Origin: FEB-10 sp963710645
GTDB lineage: Bacteria > Acidobacteriota > Thermoanaerobaculia > Thermoanaerobaculales > Sulfomarinibacteraceae
Direction of reading: 5' to 3'
Assembly (NCBI GenBank): GCA_963710645.1
Contig: CAVQBD010000009.1
Location: forward strand, 124,001 to 188,000
DNA length: 64,000 bases
The notes below the pieces were generated by a model. That model searched no databases, was not told where the DNA came from, and saw only the letters and a program-made list of their open reading frames with translations. Positions 8,510-17,652 of this stretch are shown piece after piece (the stretch's first letter is position 1; each line of letters begins with the position of its first letter). The translations under genes were made by a program, and so were the position numbers.

Positions 8510-9961
8510 ATGCCACATGCATCAGATTCGACCGTCGTGCCACCAGAGCGCAGGGTCTACGCCAACCGAACCCTGAACCTCCGGTCCATCGCCGCCATCG
8601 GCTACGACATGGACTACACCCTGATCCACTACCAGGTGGAACACTGGGAGCGACAGGCGTACGAACACATCCGGCGCCATCTGCTCGAGGACGGCTGGCC
8701 GGTGGAGGACCTCTCCTTCGAGCCGGATCTCGTCACCCGTGGATTGATCATCGACACCGAGCTCGGCAACATCGTCAAGGCGAACCGGTTCGGCTACGTC
8801 ATGCGCGCCGTCCACGGGACCCGTCCGATGGACTTCGAAAGCCAGCGCGAGCAATACCGGCACATGCCCATTGACCTTGCGGACAGTCGTTTCGTCTTTC
8901 TCAACACTCTGTTCGCCCTATCAGGAAGCTGTCTCTTCGCCCAACTCGTCGATCGTTATGACGATCAGGGCTTCCCTGAGATCCCGGGCTACCAGGCTTT
9001 ATTTCGCCGGGTCATCGGACACCTCGATCAGACCCACGTCGAAGGAACCCTCAAGGCCGAGATCATGGCCGACCCGGACAGCTATCTGGAGATCGATCCG
9101 GAGGCGCCTTTGGCGCTCCTCGATCAACTCCGCGCCGGAAAACGGTTGATGCTGATTTCGAACGCGGAGTGGGGCTATGTCCAGCGGATGATGTCCCACG
9201 CCTACGACAAGTGGCTCCCTGGTCAAATGACTTGGGCCGACCTCTTTGAACTCGTCATCGTGGGTTCGCGAAAACCGAATTTCTTCAGCTCGCGGCTGCC
9301 TCTGTTCTCCATCGCGGATCCCGGTCGTGGTCTACTGGAACCCGAACCCCAGGGCATCCCAGGACCTGGTCGGTATGTCGGTGGAGATGCCACCTGCGTT
9401 GAAGAGTACCTGGGGCTTTCGGGGTCCGAGATCCTCTACGTGGGCGACCATATTTTCGCCGACGTCCGAATGTCCAAGAGTCTCCTACGATGGCGGACCG
9501 GGCTCATTCTGCGCGAATTGGAAAACGAGATCGCTGCCCTGGAGGCCTTCCGGCCCAGGGAACAGGAGTTGGCAGCCATGATGGCCCGCAAGCAGCGGCT
9601 GGAGGAACAACAATGCCGGCTCCGGCTCGGACTGCAGCGGTCAACTTTGAACTACGGACCCCAGCCGACGCAATCCATACACGAGATTCAAGATGGGCTG
9701 GCGGCTCTGAAGGAGCAGATCATGGCGCTCGACGAGCAGATCGCGCCCATCGCTCGTGAAGCGGCTGACGTGGGCAGCCCCCACTGGGGACCGCTGCTCC
9801 GTGCAGGCAATGACAAAAGCCACCTCGCTCGTCAGGTGGAGGCCTCCGCGGACATTTACACCTCGAGGGTGTCCAACTTGCTCTTCACCACGCCCTTCGC
9901 CTACCTGCGCTCGGGCCGGGGCAGCATGCCCCACGATCCGCCGGTGACGGCCCTGCCGTAA
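8510..9961 (+). CDS. HAD-family IMP/GMP-type 5'-nucleotidase
   Basis: 483 residues of the HAD-IG (cN-II / NT5DC-like) 5'-nucleotidase family. The nucleophile motif GYDMDYTLIHY (DxDxT) is near residue 33. LMLISNAEWGYVQRMM carries the second HAD motif, and the late EILYVGDHIFADVRMSK the metal-binding aspartates. A helical, probably coiled stretch (about 345-415) follows the core. The family dephosphorylates purine monophosphates, which fits the neighbouring hpt and suggests a balance of purine salvage and turnover. The start ATG has AGGAG at about 12 bases. The C-terminus meets a shared terminator with the convergent TonB receptor gene. Confidence 0.88.
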   Translation: MPHASDSTVVPPERRVYANRTLNLRSIAAIGYDMDYTLIHYQVEHWERQAYEHIRRHLLEDGWPVEDLSFEPDLVTRGLIIDTELGNIVKANRFGYVMRAVHGTRPMDFESQREQYRHMPIDLADSRFVFLNTLFALSGSCLFAQLVDRYDDQGFPEIPGYQALFRRVIGHLDQTHVEGTLKAEIMADPDSYLEIDPEAPLALLDQLRAGKRLMLISNAEWGYVQRMMSHAYDKWLPGQMTWADLFELVIVGSRKPNFFSSRLPLFSIADPGRGLLEPEPQGIPGPGRYVGGDATCVEEYLGLSGSEILYVGDHIFADVRMSKSLLRWRTGLILRELENEIAALEAFRPREQELAAMMARKQRLEEQQCRLRLGLQRSTLNYGPQPTQSIHEIQDGLAALKEQIMALDEQIAPIAREAADVGSPHWGPLLRAGNDKSHLARQVEASADIYTSRVSNLLFTTPFAYLRSGRGSMPHDPPVTALP

Positions 9962-9981
9962 CCGGTGGGCTGGGGAAAGGA

Positions 9982-10020
9982 GGCCCGCGCCGGAGCGCGG
10001 GCCCATCCCTTTCGTCTGTT
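9982..10020. terminator. Bidirectional terminator between convergent genes
   Basis: A perfect 9-bp stem (GGCCCGCGC / GCGCGGGCC) with loop CGGA lies between the 5'-nucleotidase and the TonB receptor. T-rich sequence follows on the plus side, and a weaker TCCTTTCC on the minus side. Confidence 0.7.
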
Positions 10021-10031
10021 CTTCCGGTGGC

Positions 10032-13000
10032 TCAGAACTGGACTCGGAAGCCGAGCTCGTACCGTCTGGGGAGCAGGTATCCGGTTGGCGCTCCCACCGC
10101 GAGCAGCACCGGCGAACCGTCAAACCCGTAATACTCGTCGTAGTAGGGCTCGTTGGGGTCATCATCCTGGTATTCGAGGCCCACCGGGTTGCCGTCCTCG
10201 TCGATTTCGGTGTCCTGGCGGAAGGCCGTGTCGTTGAATCGATTGTCCAACTCGCGGCCGAACACGTTGAGCACCGTCAAAATACCGGTAAGCTGGGTCC
10301 GCCCCACATCCCAGGTCTTGCTGAACTGGAGGTCGAGCTGCCACGCCGACTTGGTTTGGAAATCACCCCGTGGCCGCAGCAGGATGTCCTCGGTCCCCAG
10401 GAAGGCTCCGTCCCCAGTGGAACAGTATTGGAGCAGGCTCCGCTCGATGCCCAGTTCCTCCATCTGGTCCTGAGTCGATCGAAAGGAGAATGCCTGGTCA
10501 AAAGCATCACAGGTGGAGGTCACCGCCTCGAAGCCCACCGACGACCAGAAACCGTCAAATCCGATGGTCCACTGGTGGGGCAACACGAAGTAGCCGTTGA
10601 GCTTGACCCGGTGTTCGCGGTGGTCGGGCATGTTGCCGTCGATGTTGACGAAGTGGACCGGGTAGAAGTCCGCCAGAGCGGTTGCGTAGGACTCACGGGC
10701 GCCGTTGAAGGTGTTCCCCAGCGACTCTGAATAGGTGTAACTGCCAAGCAGATGCCACCGGCCCTTGCGCGTCTCGCCCTTGAGGGTGACCCCTTCGTAC
10801 TCGCGGTAGAACGTGGGCATATTGGCGATCAGGAAGCGATCGCAGCCGTCCACCGTGGTCCAGGTGGAAGGGTCGTCCAACGACGGCAGCGGGCCATCGC
10901 CGTAGACCCAGGTGTTGTTGATGCAGGTGTCCTCGATGATCTCCTTGGTCTTCTTGTCCACGTAGCTGAGCTCGAGCGAGGTCTCGGCCGCCACCTGAAC
11001 CTCGTAGGCCAGGATGATTTCGTCCGCGTAGGGGGCTTGGAGAGTCCCGAGCCCCGCCTGGTCGAGGGTCCATGCCGGCTCGAAGACCTGGTTGGCATCG
11101 CGGTTGTCGTACAGCGTGTAGGTGATTCCCTCGTTGGTTGTGAAGATAAACGGTTCCATTCCGGGAGGGCCCGGAATCGGCGAGTCCGGAGAACACAACA
11201 GGCCGAGACTGTTGTTGCAGTAGAACTCCAGCGTGTTGTACTCGTGAATTCCGAGCGGGACGCCGCTCGCGAAATCCGGGATCGTCAGAGCGGTGGGATC
11301 CATGAACCGCCCAAAAGATCCCCGGAGCACGTGTTTGGCGTTGCCGAAAATGTCCCACGCCACCCCGAGTCTGGGCTGCCACCGATCCATGTCGGCGATG
11401 TCCTCGCCGACGTGGTTGGACAATTGAACGTTGTCGAGCCGGATGCCGGGCTTGATGGTCAGGTTGGCGATGGGCCGCCACGCGTCCTGCACGTAGAAGG
11501 TGTAGATGTCCCCGTGGCTGTCCACCCGTTCGCGGGCATTCGAAAGCGGCTCGAGCAGTTCTAGATAGTGGTTGGTGATGAAGCCGTCCTCGTTGAGGTC
11601 CACGGCGGCGTCGGGGAACCGCGAATTCTGGTCGTAGACCCGGGCGTCGCCGGGGAACCAGATCTCACCCGAGTACAGCAGATCGTTGTACTCGAGGCCG
11701 CCCTTGAACTCGTGCGAACCTGCGAGACGATCGACAAACTGCGTCAGGCTCAGTCGGTACTCGTTGCGGTCCCTATCCGAATCCTGGACGCTGAAGGTGG
11801 AGTTGGACTGCCACAAGGTGTCCTCGTTGATGTGGGCATTTGCTTCGGTGTCACCGCTTGTCGGCCCATAACTCAAGAATTGTCTGACCGCCCCGGCCTG
11901 GAAATTCAACAACGTGGACTGGCCGAGCACCGAATTCAACTCGACCTGAAGAATCTCACCGCCCTGTTCCTGGGTCCCCGACGCGTTGGCCTCGATGAAC
12001 TGGGCGGCGTTCGCTCCCGGGATCTCGGCGGGATCGCCCGAGTACTTGAAGACGACCCGGTTATTGTCCGCCGCCTGCCATGTGACCTTCCCGATGTAGT
12101 TCCAACCCTGGAAGTTCCAGGGAAACTGCACGTCCTCGCCCTGCCACTTGTTGTCGATGTTCTCCACCGAAACAAAGAACCACAGCTTGTCTCTGAGGAT
12201 CGGCCCGCCGAGAGTGGTGGAGATATTCTGGGTCTGGGTTTCCTGTTCGTCGGGGTCGTAATGGTCACCGCTCTCGGTCATCTTCTGATTTCGATAGCGA
12301 ACATCCAGTGATCCCGAGAATTCGTTGCCTCCGGACTTGGTCACCAGGTTGACGATCCCTCCGGTGGCCTGACCGAACTCGGCCTCGAAGCCACCGGTCT
12401 GGAAGTTCATCTCCTGGATGGCGTCGAAATTGAAATTGGTGCCAAAGGTCCCGAGCAGCGGATCGGAGGTATTCAACCCGTCGATCAGGTAGGCGTTGTC
12501 GCCCACCGTTCCGCCGAAAACGCTCGGATTCCCGCCTCCTCCGGCGACGTTGGTGACACCGGCTGCCTGGGTCAGCACGCTGAGGTAGTCACGGCCGCCC
12601 GATCCCACAGAGGCGTTTTGCAGGAACTCCTGATCGAAGATCACGCTCGAGTTCACCTGAGTGGTATCCACCACGGGGATGGTGTCCTCGACGACGATTT
12701 CTCCGACAAAAGCCTCCGGCATCATTCTGAAGTTGATGGTCGCGGTCCGGTCCAGCGTCACCTGGACGGTCGAACCGGAGGGGGTAAAACCCACCAACGT
12801 AGCCTCCACCGAGTAGTGGCCCGGCGGCAGGAGGTTGAAGACAAACCGACCCTCCCCGTCGGTGATGGCGACCTGCGGTCCGCCAATCAGCGTGTCGGAC
12901 GAAATCTGGACCGTCACCCCGGGCAGAGGCAGGTCCTGATCGTCGCTCACAGTGCCGGTCAATCGCGAGGTTGTGGCCGCCCCAATGAACTGGGCAACCA

Positions 13001-13040
13001 ATAGGACTGCGGACAGGACGAGGAAAGATCTCCGTTTCAT
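10032..13040 (-). CDS. TonB-dependent receptor with N-terminal carboxypeptidase-regulatory-like domain
   Basis: About 1002 residues. The signal peptide (about 1-22) is followed by a CarboxypepD_reg-like beta-sandwich (about 25-105, with the LTGTVSDDQDLPLPGVTV and LPPGHYSVEATLVGF pattern). A plug domain follows (DGLNTSDPLLG, GGFEAEFGQATGGIVNLVTKSGGNEFSG), then a large outer-membrane barrel ending in the aromatic VQF. This Oar-like architecture is common in Acidobacteriota and Bacteroidota, where such receptors import large substrates using TonB energy. I set the start at ATG 13040, which has GGAGG 7 bases upstream and directly begins the signal peptide. A start at 13193 would place about 50 arginine-rich residues before it. 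No SusD-like partner is adjacent, so the substrate is unknown. Confidence 0.9.
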   Translation of the reverse strand: MKRRSFLVLSAVLLVAQFIGAATTSRLTGTVSDDQDLPLPGVTVQISSDTLIGGPQVAITDGEGRFVFNLLPPGHYSVEATLVGFTPSGSTVQVTLDRTATINFRMMPEAFVGEIVVEDTIPVVDTTQVNSSVIFDQEFLQNASVGSGGRDYLSVLTQAAGVTNVAGGGGNPSVFGGTVGDNAYLIDGLNTSDPLLGTFGTNFNFDAIQEMNFQTGGFEAEFGQATGGIVNLVTKSGGNEFSGSLDVRYRNQKMTESGDHYDPDEQETQTQNISTTLGGPILRDKLWFFVSVENIDNKWQGEDVQFPWNFQGWNYIGKVTWQAADNNRVVFKYSGDPAEIPGANAAQFIEANASGTQEQGGEILQVELNSVLGQSTLLNFQAGAVRQFLSYGPTSGDTEANAHINEDTLWQSNSTFSVQDSDRDRNEYRLSLTQFVDRLAGSHEFKGGLEYNDLLYSGEIWFPGDARVYDQNSRFPDAAVDLNEDGFITNHYLELLEPLSNARERVDSHGDIYTFYVQDAWRPIANLTIKPGIRLDNVQLSNHVGEDIADMDRWQPRLGVAWDIFGNAKHVLRGSFGRFMDPTALTIPDFASGVPLGIHEYNTLEFYCNNSLGLLCSPDSPIPGPPGMEPFIFTTNEGITYTLYDNRDANQVFEPAWTLDQAGLGTLQAPYADEIILAYEVQVAAETSLELSYVDKKTKEIIEDTCINNTWVYGDGPLPSLDDPSTWTTVDGCDRFLIANMPTFYREYEGVTLKGETRKGRWHLLGSYTYSESLGNTFNGARESYATALADFYPVHFVNIDGNMPDHREHRVKLNGYFVLPHQWTIGFDGFWSSVGFEAVTSTCDAFDQAFSFRSTQDQMEELGIERSLLQYCSTGDGAFLGTEDILLRPRGDFQTKSAWQLDLQFSKTWDVGRTQLTGILTVLNVFGRELDNRFNDTAFRQDTEIDEDGNPVGLEYQDDDPNEPYYDEYYGFDGSPVLLAVGAPTGYLLPRRYELGFRVQF

Positions 13041-13150
13041 ACTCGCCTCCATTCCCACCACCGGGACCACATCTGTGACCCGGGCCAATCCGCGCCGACC
13101 GTTTCTCGCCACGATCCGGCGAGATCGGAGCCGGCACGAAAACCCGCGAG

Positions 13151-13188
13151 CCGAGAGGCCGTCCGAGGGCGATTGAATGGCCTCTCGG
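13151..13188 (-). promoter_or_regulatory. Perfect 10-bp stem-loop in leader of TonB receptor gene
   Basis: CCGAGAGGCC at 13151-13160 pairs perfectly with GGCCTCTCGG at 13179-13188 across an 18-base loop, about 110-150 bases upstream of the receptor start. It could be an RNA leader structure or a DNA operator. No T-run follows on either strand, so a simple terminator is unlikely. Confidence 0.4.
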
Positions 13189-13211
13189 AACACGGTAATC
13201 GAGCTGAGATA

Positions 13212-13223
13212 CGAGAATTCTCG
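13212..13223. promoter_or_regulatory. 12-bp perfect palindrome, possible operator
   Basis: CGAGAATTCTCG reads the same on both strands and lies in the divergent region upstream of both the TonB receptor and mqnA. A dimeric repressor site is possible. No cognate regulator gene is in the window. Confidence 0.3.
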
Positions 13224-13361
13224 GGCGAAGGTTACTCTGGATGTGGATCATTGCTACAGTACCGGCATGTCGAGGCACGGCGGTCGGAGGGCCCATGCGG
13301 TCGCCAACCCGGACAGACCGCGTCGGCTATTCGATTGAATTGAAAGGCGGATTCCCACGCC

Positions 13362-14171
13362 ATGCCATCCATCGGCTGCGTCAGCTATCTCAATGCCAGA
13401 CCGCTGGTGGACCGGCTCGACCTCGGTCCGAACCTGCGGATCGAGTTTGACGTTCCCAGCCGATTGCTCCAGGGACTGCTCGACCGCCGGACCGACGTCG
13501 CCTTGCTCCCAGCCATCGACTACCAGACGTCACCGGACGACTTGTGTGTCGTGCCATCCGGCGGTATCGGATCGGACGGGGAGACACTCACGGTCCGAGT
13601 GTTCAGCCGCGTACCGATCTCGGCGGTCCGCCATGTGGCTGTGGACGGTGACAGTAGGACCTCGGTGGCGCTGCTCCAGGTGATCTTCCGCGATGTCTAC
13701 GGCATCGAACTCGAGCTGTCGCGGCTGGCAAGTGGACTCCCCTCCATCGACCTCCCCCCGGAGGTTGATGCCGTTCTGCTCATAGGAGACAAGGTCGTCA
13801 GCTCCGCGCCGCCTCTTTCCATCCAGTTGGACCTGGGAGAGGCGTGGAAGGACCTGACCGGAATGCCTTTCGTATTCGCAACGTGGATGGCCCGTACCAC
13901 CACCGACCTCGGCGATCTGCCCCGCATGCTCACTCGACGACGTGAAATCAATCAGCGACGCATCGCCGATGTCGCAGCCTCCCACGCCTCGGCCGCCGGT
14001 TGGCCCCTCGACCTGGCTGTCCACTACCTGGGGACCCTTCTCAGCTATGACCTGGGGCAGCGGGAATTGAAGGCCATGCATCTATTTTGGGAGAGATGCC
14101 GCGATCTTGGAATCATCCCGGAGCTTCGTCCGCTCCTGCTGTACGACCGTAGGGATGCCGAGGACGAGTAA
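13362..14171 (+). CDS. mqnA: Chorismate dehydratase of the futalosine menaquinone pathway
   Basis: 269 residues. It begins with the MqnA-typical IGCVSYLNARPLVDRL and has the periplasmic-binding-protein-like fold of the MqnA/MqnD family (ALLPAIDYQ, ALLIGDKV-like VLLIGDKVVSSAP, LDLGEAWKDLTGMPFVFATWM). MqnA dehydrates chorismate to 3-enolpyruvylbenzoate, the first step of the futalosine route to menaquinone. The motif set fits MqnA rather than MqnD. No other mqn genes are adjacent, so the pathway genes are scattered. It implies menaquinone-based respiration by a non-Men route. Confidence 0.88.
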   Translation: MPSIGCVSYLNARPLVDRLDLGPNLRIEFDVPSRLLQGLLDRRTDVALLPAIDYQTSPDDLCVVPSGGIGSDGETLTVRVFSRVPISAVRHVAVDGDSRTSVALLQVIFRDVYGIELELSRLASGLPSIDLPPEVDAVLLIGDKVVSSAPPLSIQLDLGEAWKDLTGMPFVFATWMARTTTDLGDLPRMLTRRREINQRRIADVAASHASAAGWPLDLAVHYLGTLLSYDLGQRELKAMHLFWERCRDLGIIPELRPLLLYDRRDAEDE

Positions 14172-14258
14172 TCCCGGTCGGCGGCATTCATCGAGACGTC
14201 AACTCAGCCGGGCCGCACCCTGTCCTCCCCCCTCGACCGGCTGGTACCATGACGCCAG

Positions 14259-16193
14259 ATGAGACGAGGATTTCTCACCATCAGCGGTCTGACAGTCGCC
14301 GCGGCAGTGCTGGTTTCGTGCTCCAGGCCCGAGCCAGGGTGGCAGTCTCTGTGGCAGGACCAATGGGCATGGCATCACCGGGATCGGCACTGGGTGCGCG
14401 GTGTCGAGGCTGACAAGAGGACGTTTCACGTCGAACGCGGGTCGGTGCAGTTCCGCGCTGAATTGGTCAATTTCGGCGACCTCCCGGCACAGGTGGAGTT
14501 CACCGGCCCTACGACGCACATCGTCAGGGACCTTCGCCCCGGAGAACGATCAACAGTGGAAATTTTGCTCGGGCGGGGCGAGCACACGGTGCATTCTCCC
14601 GCCGAAGTGCTCCTGGGTTCACCTCGGCTGGGTCTGCCGCTGCCAAACCCCCGACTTCTGGTTTTTGTCCTGGTGGACACGCTGCGGGCCGACCATGTGA
14701 ACGATGAGCTGACGCCGTCGATGTTGCGGGAGCTGTCGAGCGGCATGAGGTGGCGCCAGGCCACGGCAAATTGTTCGTGGACGCTCCCGTCCGTCGCGTC
14801 TTTATTCACCGCACGACCGGTTCTCGAACTCACGTCACCCACGGGCGATCTGATCGGCATCCCCGACGGTGTGCCGACGTGGGCATCCCGGCTCGAGGCA
14901 GCCGGTTTCACCGGCGGCGCGGTGGTTGCCAATTACACCATCCACACCCTCAACGGTTTCGCCAACGGGTTCGCGAGCTTCGATGTGCCCGATCGGAGTG
15001 TGTCGGGCAAACACCCCGATGCAACGTGGGTGGTCCACGAAGCCGAGCGGTGGTTGGATGCCCACCGCGGCGAGGATGCCTTCCTCTACCTCCACCTCAT
15101 GGATCCTCATCAGCCCTATCGAAGCCATTCGGACCCCTCGCGGGTGGTCCCCGATCTCGAGCCCCTGGCCATGCGTCGACGGTCGGCCACCGACGACGAG
15201 GCGGACCGCCTGCGCCGGTCGTATGCCGATGAGGTGCACCATGTCGACGACGTACTGTCGCCGTTCCTCGCCGCCCTCCCGGAGAACGCAGTTGTGGTGC
15301 TCACCTCGGACCACGGGGAGGCACTGGGTGAACATCAGACGTGGGGCCATGGACTCAACCTTTTCCAGGAGTCCTTGGTGATTCCGCTGATCATCAGGGG
15401 ACCGAATATCCCCACCGGAGAGATCCATGATCCGGTTCAGCTGATGGATCTCGGACCGACCGTCCTGGATGTGATGGGTGTCGAACGCTCCGAAGAAATG
15501 TTCGGACGATCTCTCTTCAAAGGTGGATCGGGGCAACACATCGTGAGCACGACCTTCGGTGGAGGACCGCTGCGATGGGCCTGGCGCGAGGGAATGAGCA
15601 AGGTCACGTTGAGAACGGCTCCCCAACCGGATCTGGGCACCCAGGCGCAGTCTGCCATGCGGGAGGACGAGCCGTTGCCGGCGGGGGGCTTTTTCTTCAA
15701 TCTAGAGACCGATCCTCACGAGTCCACCGATGCACCGATCCCCGACCACATCCTCGACGAGGTCGGCAGAGCCTTCGCGCAGACCGTCGGACGGATGGTG
15801 CCCGGCCTCCAGTTGGTGATGTGGGGTGAGCGTGGTGCGACCAAGCGAGCGGTGGAGATTCCCGGTCAGATCGATGTCATCCAGGCCTGGAGCACCGGTG
15901 CGATCTCGGTGCGGCGCAACGGCAACGCGTTCATCGTGATCTGCGACGACCCATTCCCAGTCTGCGCCGTCGCGGCACGTGTGGAGCCCAAGCCCGAGTC
16001 GATTCGAGTGCTGGGCGACCGTGGCTCGATTGCCGAGAAGGATCTAAAAACGTGGGTGCCGCTTGACATGCCGGGGCCACCCTCTTCATTTCGTGCCGGA
16101 ACCCATCTGTGGTGGAACCCCGACCGGCCGCTTGTAGTGGGTGGACACGAGGAGACGTTGGAGAGGTTGCGAGCTCTCGGGTATATCGAGTAG
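14259..16193 (+). CDS. Sulfatase-fold (alkaline phosphatase superfamily) lipoprotein
   Basis: 644 residues with a lipoprotein signal (LVSC, Cys about 21). A small N-terminal domain (about 30-125) precedes a sulfatase/phosphodiesterase core: FVLVDTLRADHV (metal site), SWTLPSVASLFTAR (nucleophile region), LYLHLMDPHQPY, VVLTSDHGEALGEH, GHGLNLFQESLVIPLII. The nucleophile region lacks the CxPSR signature needed for formylglycine, so the nucleophile is probably Thr or Ser of SWTLPS. A phosphodiester or phosphoethanolamine-type substrate is therefore more likely than a sulfate ester (inference). A C-terminal domain of about 110 residues ends with LERLRALGYIE. Probably anchored in the periplasm. Confidence 0.82.
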   Translation: MRRGFLTISGLTVAAAVLVSCSRPEPGWQSLWQDQWAWHHRDRHWVRGVEADKRTFHVERGSVQFRAELVNFGDLPAQVEFTGPTTHIVRDLRPGERSTVEILLGRGEHTVHSPAEVLLGSPRLGLPLPNPRLLVFVLVDTLRADHVNDELTPSMLRELSSGMRWRQATANCSWTLPSVASLFTARPVLELTSPTGDLIGIPDGVPTWASRLEAAGFTGGAVVANYTIHTLNGFANGFASFDVPDRSVSGKHPDATWVVHEAERWLDAHRGEDAFLYLHLMDPHQPYRSHSDPSRVVPDLEPLAMRRRSATDDEADRLRRSYADEVHHVDDVLSPFLAALPENAVVVLTSDHGEALGEHQTWGHGLNLFQESLVIPLIIRGPNIPTGEIHDPVQLMDLGPTVLDVMGVERSEEMFGRSLFKGGSGQHIVSTTFGGGPLRWAWREGMSKVTLRTAPQPDLGTQAQSAMREDEPLPAGGFFFNLETDPHESTDAPIPDHILDEVGRAFAQTVGRMVPGLQLVMWGERGATKRAVEIPGQIDVIQAWSTGAISVRRNGNAFIVICDDPFPVCAVAARVEPKPESIRVLGDRGSIAEKDLKTWVPLDMPGPPSSFRAGTHLWWNPDRPLVVGGHEETLERLRALGYIE

Positions 16194-16194
16194 A

Positions 16195-17652
16195 TCAATT
16201 CAGCGGCAAAACCATCCGGCCGAGGCTGAGGACCGCCAGGGTTGTCAGGATGGCCCCGGCGATATTGAGCCAGATTCCTTCCCGGCAGAGGTCACCGGCA
16301 CCGACGCGGCCGGACCCGATGATCACGGCATTGGGCGGCGTCGCCACAGGCAGCATGAAGGCACACGACGCCGACACCGTGGCGGGCACCATCAGCAGAT
16401 AGGGGTGCACGTCGAGCACCTGGGCCAGCGCCGCCATCACCGGCATCAGCAACGTCGCCGTGGCGGTGTTGGAGGTCAGCTCGGTGGCGGTGGTGGTGAT
16501 CAGACAGATACTGAGCACCACCAGTGGTAACGGCAGCCCCGCGAGCCCGTGCAGGTTTCCGGCGATCCAACCGTCAAGGGCGGTGAAACGCACCGCGTCG
16601 GCGATGGCAAATCCGCCACCGAAGAGCAACAGCACACCCCACGGCACGCCCATCTGAATTTCTTGCCAGGTGAGGAGCCGGAGACCGTCGCCCTCACCGG
16701 ACGGCAGCAGCGATGCCAGAATCGCCGCCGCCACCGCAGGAACCGCGTCAGAGACCAGCTCAGGATCCGGCAGCAACGAGCTCCAACCTGGGGTCGTGAA
16801 CCACCCGAAATCCAATCCGGCCCGAGTGATCCAGGCTGCGGCAGTGAGCGTGAACAAAAGGGCGACCCGAATTTCTCTCGGCCGAATCGGGCCGAGCGCG
16901 GCCCGTTCTTCGGCCAGACCCAGTTCTCCGCCCACGGCGGAGGGCAGTCCCCTCGCGAGCAGGAGACCGGCAACGGGGAGAAACAGCATGACAAAAGGAA
17001 CCCCGAACAGCATCCAGCCGCCGAAGGTCAACGGCTGGAGTCCCTCAACCAGAGTCGGCGCCATCCCCGCGAGCACCAAATTGGGTGGTGTGCCCACCAA
17101 GGTCCCGATTCCGCCGATCGACGCCCCGTAGGCCACCGCGAGCAGCAAGCGGACCGGTGCCCGTGGATCGGACATCCGTCCCGCGACCCCGGTCGCAATC
17201 GGCAGCATCATCAGCGCGGTGGCCGTGTTTGACAGCCACATCGAGAGCATGGCCGTCGCCACGAGAAAACCCCAGACCAACCGCCGCGGCGAGGAACCGA
17301 CGAGTTGAAGCACTGCCAGGGCGATGCGCTTGTGCAAACCCGACTGCTCTACGGCGAGAGCAAGGATGAAACCACCCAGAAACAGGAAGATCATGTGGTT
17401 CGCGTAGTTCGGGGCAACGTGCCGGACGCCGCGCACCGCGAGCAGGGGGAACAGCACCAACGGAATCAGCGACGTGATGGCAAGCGGAACCGCCTCGGTC
17501 ATCCACCACAGCGCCATCCACAACACCACGGCGGTCAACCGCTTGGCGCCGCCATCCAGAGTGCCGGTTGGCAGAACAAGCACCAAAATGAAGACCAGCG
17601 GTCCGAAGAGTCGACCGACTCTCGCCGTGGACCACGACGATCCATCGATCAC
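16195..17652 (-). CDS. SLC13/DASS-type sodium:anion symporter
   Basis: About 485 residues of multi-pass membrane protein. Both SNT sodium-binding motifs of the DASS family are visible in inverted-repeat halves: LSNTATALMMLPI (first) and LTSNTATATLLMPVM (second). Substrates in the family are dicarboxylates, citrate, sulfate or phosphate; the sequence does not decide among them. A GTG at 17652 overlaps the TGA of the upstream alkyltransferase-like gene as GTGA, with GGGGG nearby, so I prefer it to a start 30 bases upstream. The stop lies 1 base from the end of the convergent sulfatase-fold gene. Confidence 0.88.
   Translation of the reverse strand: MIDGSSWSTARVGRLFGPLVFILVLVLPTGTLDGGAKRLTAVVLWMALWWMTEAVPLAITSLIPLVLFPLLAVRGVRHVAPNYANHMIFLFLGGFILALAVEQSGLHKRIALAVLQLVGSSPRRLVWGFLVATAMLSMWLSNTATALMMLPIATGVAGRMSDPRAPVRLLLAVAYGASIGGIGTLVGTPPNLVLAGMAPTLVEGLQPLTFGGWMLFGVPFVMLFLPVAGLLLARGLPSAVGGELGLAEERAALGPIRPREIRVALLFTLTAAAWITRAGLDFGWFTTPGWSSLLPDPELVSDAVPAVAAAILASLLPSGEGDGLRLLTWQEIQMGVPWGVLLLFGGGFAIADAVRFTALDGWIAGNLHGLAGLPLPLVVLSICLITTTATELTSNTATATLLMPVMAALAQVLDVHPYLLMVPATVSASCAFMLPVATPPNAVIIGSGRVGAGDLCREGIWLNIAGAILTTLAVLSLGRMVLPLN

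Larger units (their letters stand above)
13041..13361. other. Divergent intergenic region (321 bp) between TonB receptor and mqnA
   Basis: No gene is visible here. It holds the leader of the TonB receptor (minus) with a long hairpin at 13151-13188, a 12-bp palindrome at 13212-13223, and the upstream region of mqnA (plus). No 7-bp array is present, unlike the other gaps of this size in the window. Confidence 0.6.
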
